A DNA stretch of 38,243 nt, taken from NCBI GenBank assembly GCA_900470775.1, contig UCBZ01000039.1, positions 1 to 38,243 of the forward strand, read 5' to 3'. The stretch comes from Hyphomicrobiales bacterium. GTDB lineage: Bacteria > Pseudomonadota > Alphaproteobacteria > Rhizobiales > Beijerinckiaceae. Shown piece by piece: positions 37,754-38,243 of the stretch; the stretch's first letter is position 1; every line of letters begins with the position of its first letter. The position numbers and the translations under genes were made by a program. The notes beneath the pieces are model-generated. The model had not been told where the DNA came from, ran no database searches, and saw nothing but the letters and a program-made list of their open reading frames with translations.

Positions 37754-38243
37754 CTACTCGAAGCGCCCGCTCGCATGGGCCAGCATCGTGTAGACCTTGC
37801 CGGTTTCCGAGGTCAGGTAGGTCTTGGCGACCATCGAGTCGCGGTCGTCCTTGGCGGCCTCGGCCAGCAAGCGCTCGAACTCGTCGATATAGCGATCGAC
37901 GGTTTCCTTGAACTCCGCGTCGCGGCGGTACTTCCGCCGGATTTCGTCGAAGGTCTGCTGGCCCTGCAGCGTGTAGAGGCGGCGCGTGAAGACGTTGCGC
38001 TCGCCGCGCTTGTAGCGGTCCCACAATTCGACGGCCGCGTCATGGTCGATCATCCGGGCGATGTCGACCGACAGCGAGTCGAGCCGCTCGATCGAATGGG
38101 CGGTCGGCTTGGGGGCCTCCGGAGCCTTGTCCTCGCGCGATGCCCGGTTGAGCAGGTCCGACAGCCAGCCGACCTTCGCCGGCGGCGGGGTCTCCGGCGC
38201 GGGCTGGCGGCGCGGAAGTTCCTGCACGGGCGCCGCCGGGGTG
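37754..38243 (-). CDS. Conserved-looking unknown protein, 5' end outside window (partial)
   Basis: The last 162 or so codons of a minus-strand gene that continues past the window edge. The visible part begins in a Pro/Ala-rich linker (RRQPAPETPPPAKVGWL), followed by a charged, helical domain: SIERLDSLSVDIARMIDH, AAVELWDRYKRGERNVFTRR, FDEIRRKYRRD, FKETVDRYIDEFERLL, and finally TYLTSETGKVYTMLAHASGR. I do not recognise the family. The Pro-rich linker suggests an N-terminal domain further upstream. A GTG at 38227 is in frame, but it lies inside the linker and is not a convincing start. Confidence 0.65.
   Translation of the reverse strand, partial: TPAAPVQELPRRQPAPETPPPAKVGWLSDLLNRASREDKAPEAPKPTAHSIERLDSLSVDIARMIDHDAAVELWDRYKRGERNVFTRRLYTLQGQQTFDEIRRKYRRDAEFKETVDRYIDEFERLLAEAAKDDRDSMVAKTYLTSETGKVYTMLAHASGRFE

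Noticed and set aside
1..38243. CRISPR arrays, tRNA/rRNA genes, insertion-sequence transposases
   Set aside because: No regularly spaced repeats, tRNA-like cloverleaf sequence, rRNA blocks or DDE transposase motifs were seen on either strand.

Overview
The window is a GC-rich (roughly 65% by eye), densely coded bacterial chromosome segment. Protein families, Tat-type solute-binding proteins, a STAS-MlaE fusion, a CheZ-like protein with rhizobial-style features and the intergenic palindromes suggest an alphaproteobacterium of the order Hyphomicrobiales (Bosea/Methylobacterium-like). This placement is an inference from the protein families, not from a marker gene. There are no rRNA or tRNA genes, CRISPR arrays or complete insertion sequences that I can see. 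I also found no recognisable transcription factor in the whole window.

Layout. (1) 1-487: the last 12 codons of a probable chemoreceptor, ending in a CheR-type pentapeptide, face a single-domain globin. (2) 731-13039, mostly one direction: a salvage/catabolic block for N-carbamoyl, amide and D-amino compounds. It holds an M20 L-carbamoylase-type amidohydrolase, an amidase-signature amidase, a Tat-exported family-5 solute-binding protein with two Dpp-type permeases, a D-carbamoylase with an intact Glu-Lys-Cys triad, a COG3964 amidohydrolase, a small secreted protein, a GNAT acetyltransferase, RidA and a D-serine dehydratase-like PLP enzyme. A foreign-looking, AT-richer HNH nuclease gene sits between the D-carbamoylase and the amidohydrolase. 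(3) 13188-14471: an MFS transporter. (4) 14509-20924, minus strand: a peptide/glutathione-like importer (binding protein plus two permeases) with a cytoplasmic gamma-glutamyltransferase, a DUF1028 protein and a small orphan beta-helix protein resembling the C-terminal needle of VgrG/gp5. (5) 21205-25446: a 3-oxo-tetronate kinase-like protein, then malonyl-CoA decarboxylase and malonyl-CoA synthetase. (6) 25453-27313, minus strand: a metallo-beta-lactamase-fold hydrolase, a creatininase-family amidohydrolase and the C-terminal stump of a Rossmann epimerase gene. (7) 27472-31749: an NMT1/SsuA-type ABC importer with an FAD oxidoreductase. (8) 31753-36746: a CheZ-like protein on the minus strand, then an Mla-type lipid transport operon (STAS-MlaE, MlaF, MlaD, lipoprotein). 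(9) 36957-end: a stand-alone DnaB-C-like ATPase, a good intrinsic terminator, and the 3' part of an unknown gene.

How the genes fit together (inference). Region 2 looks like import and stepwise hydrolysis of carbamoylated or acylated amino acids of both hands. The resulting D-amino acids would go to the PLP dehydratase, whose reactive enamine/imine product would be cleared by the translationally overlapping RidA. Region 4 would import and break down gamma-glutamyl compounds. Both oligopeptide-type importers lack their own ATPase genes here and must borrow them. The most unusual items are the HNH cargo gene inside the carbamoylase operon, the needle-like orphan in the gamma-glutamyltransferase operon, the long two-part intergenic palindrome inside the NMT1 operon and the stand-alone DnaB-like ATPase.
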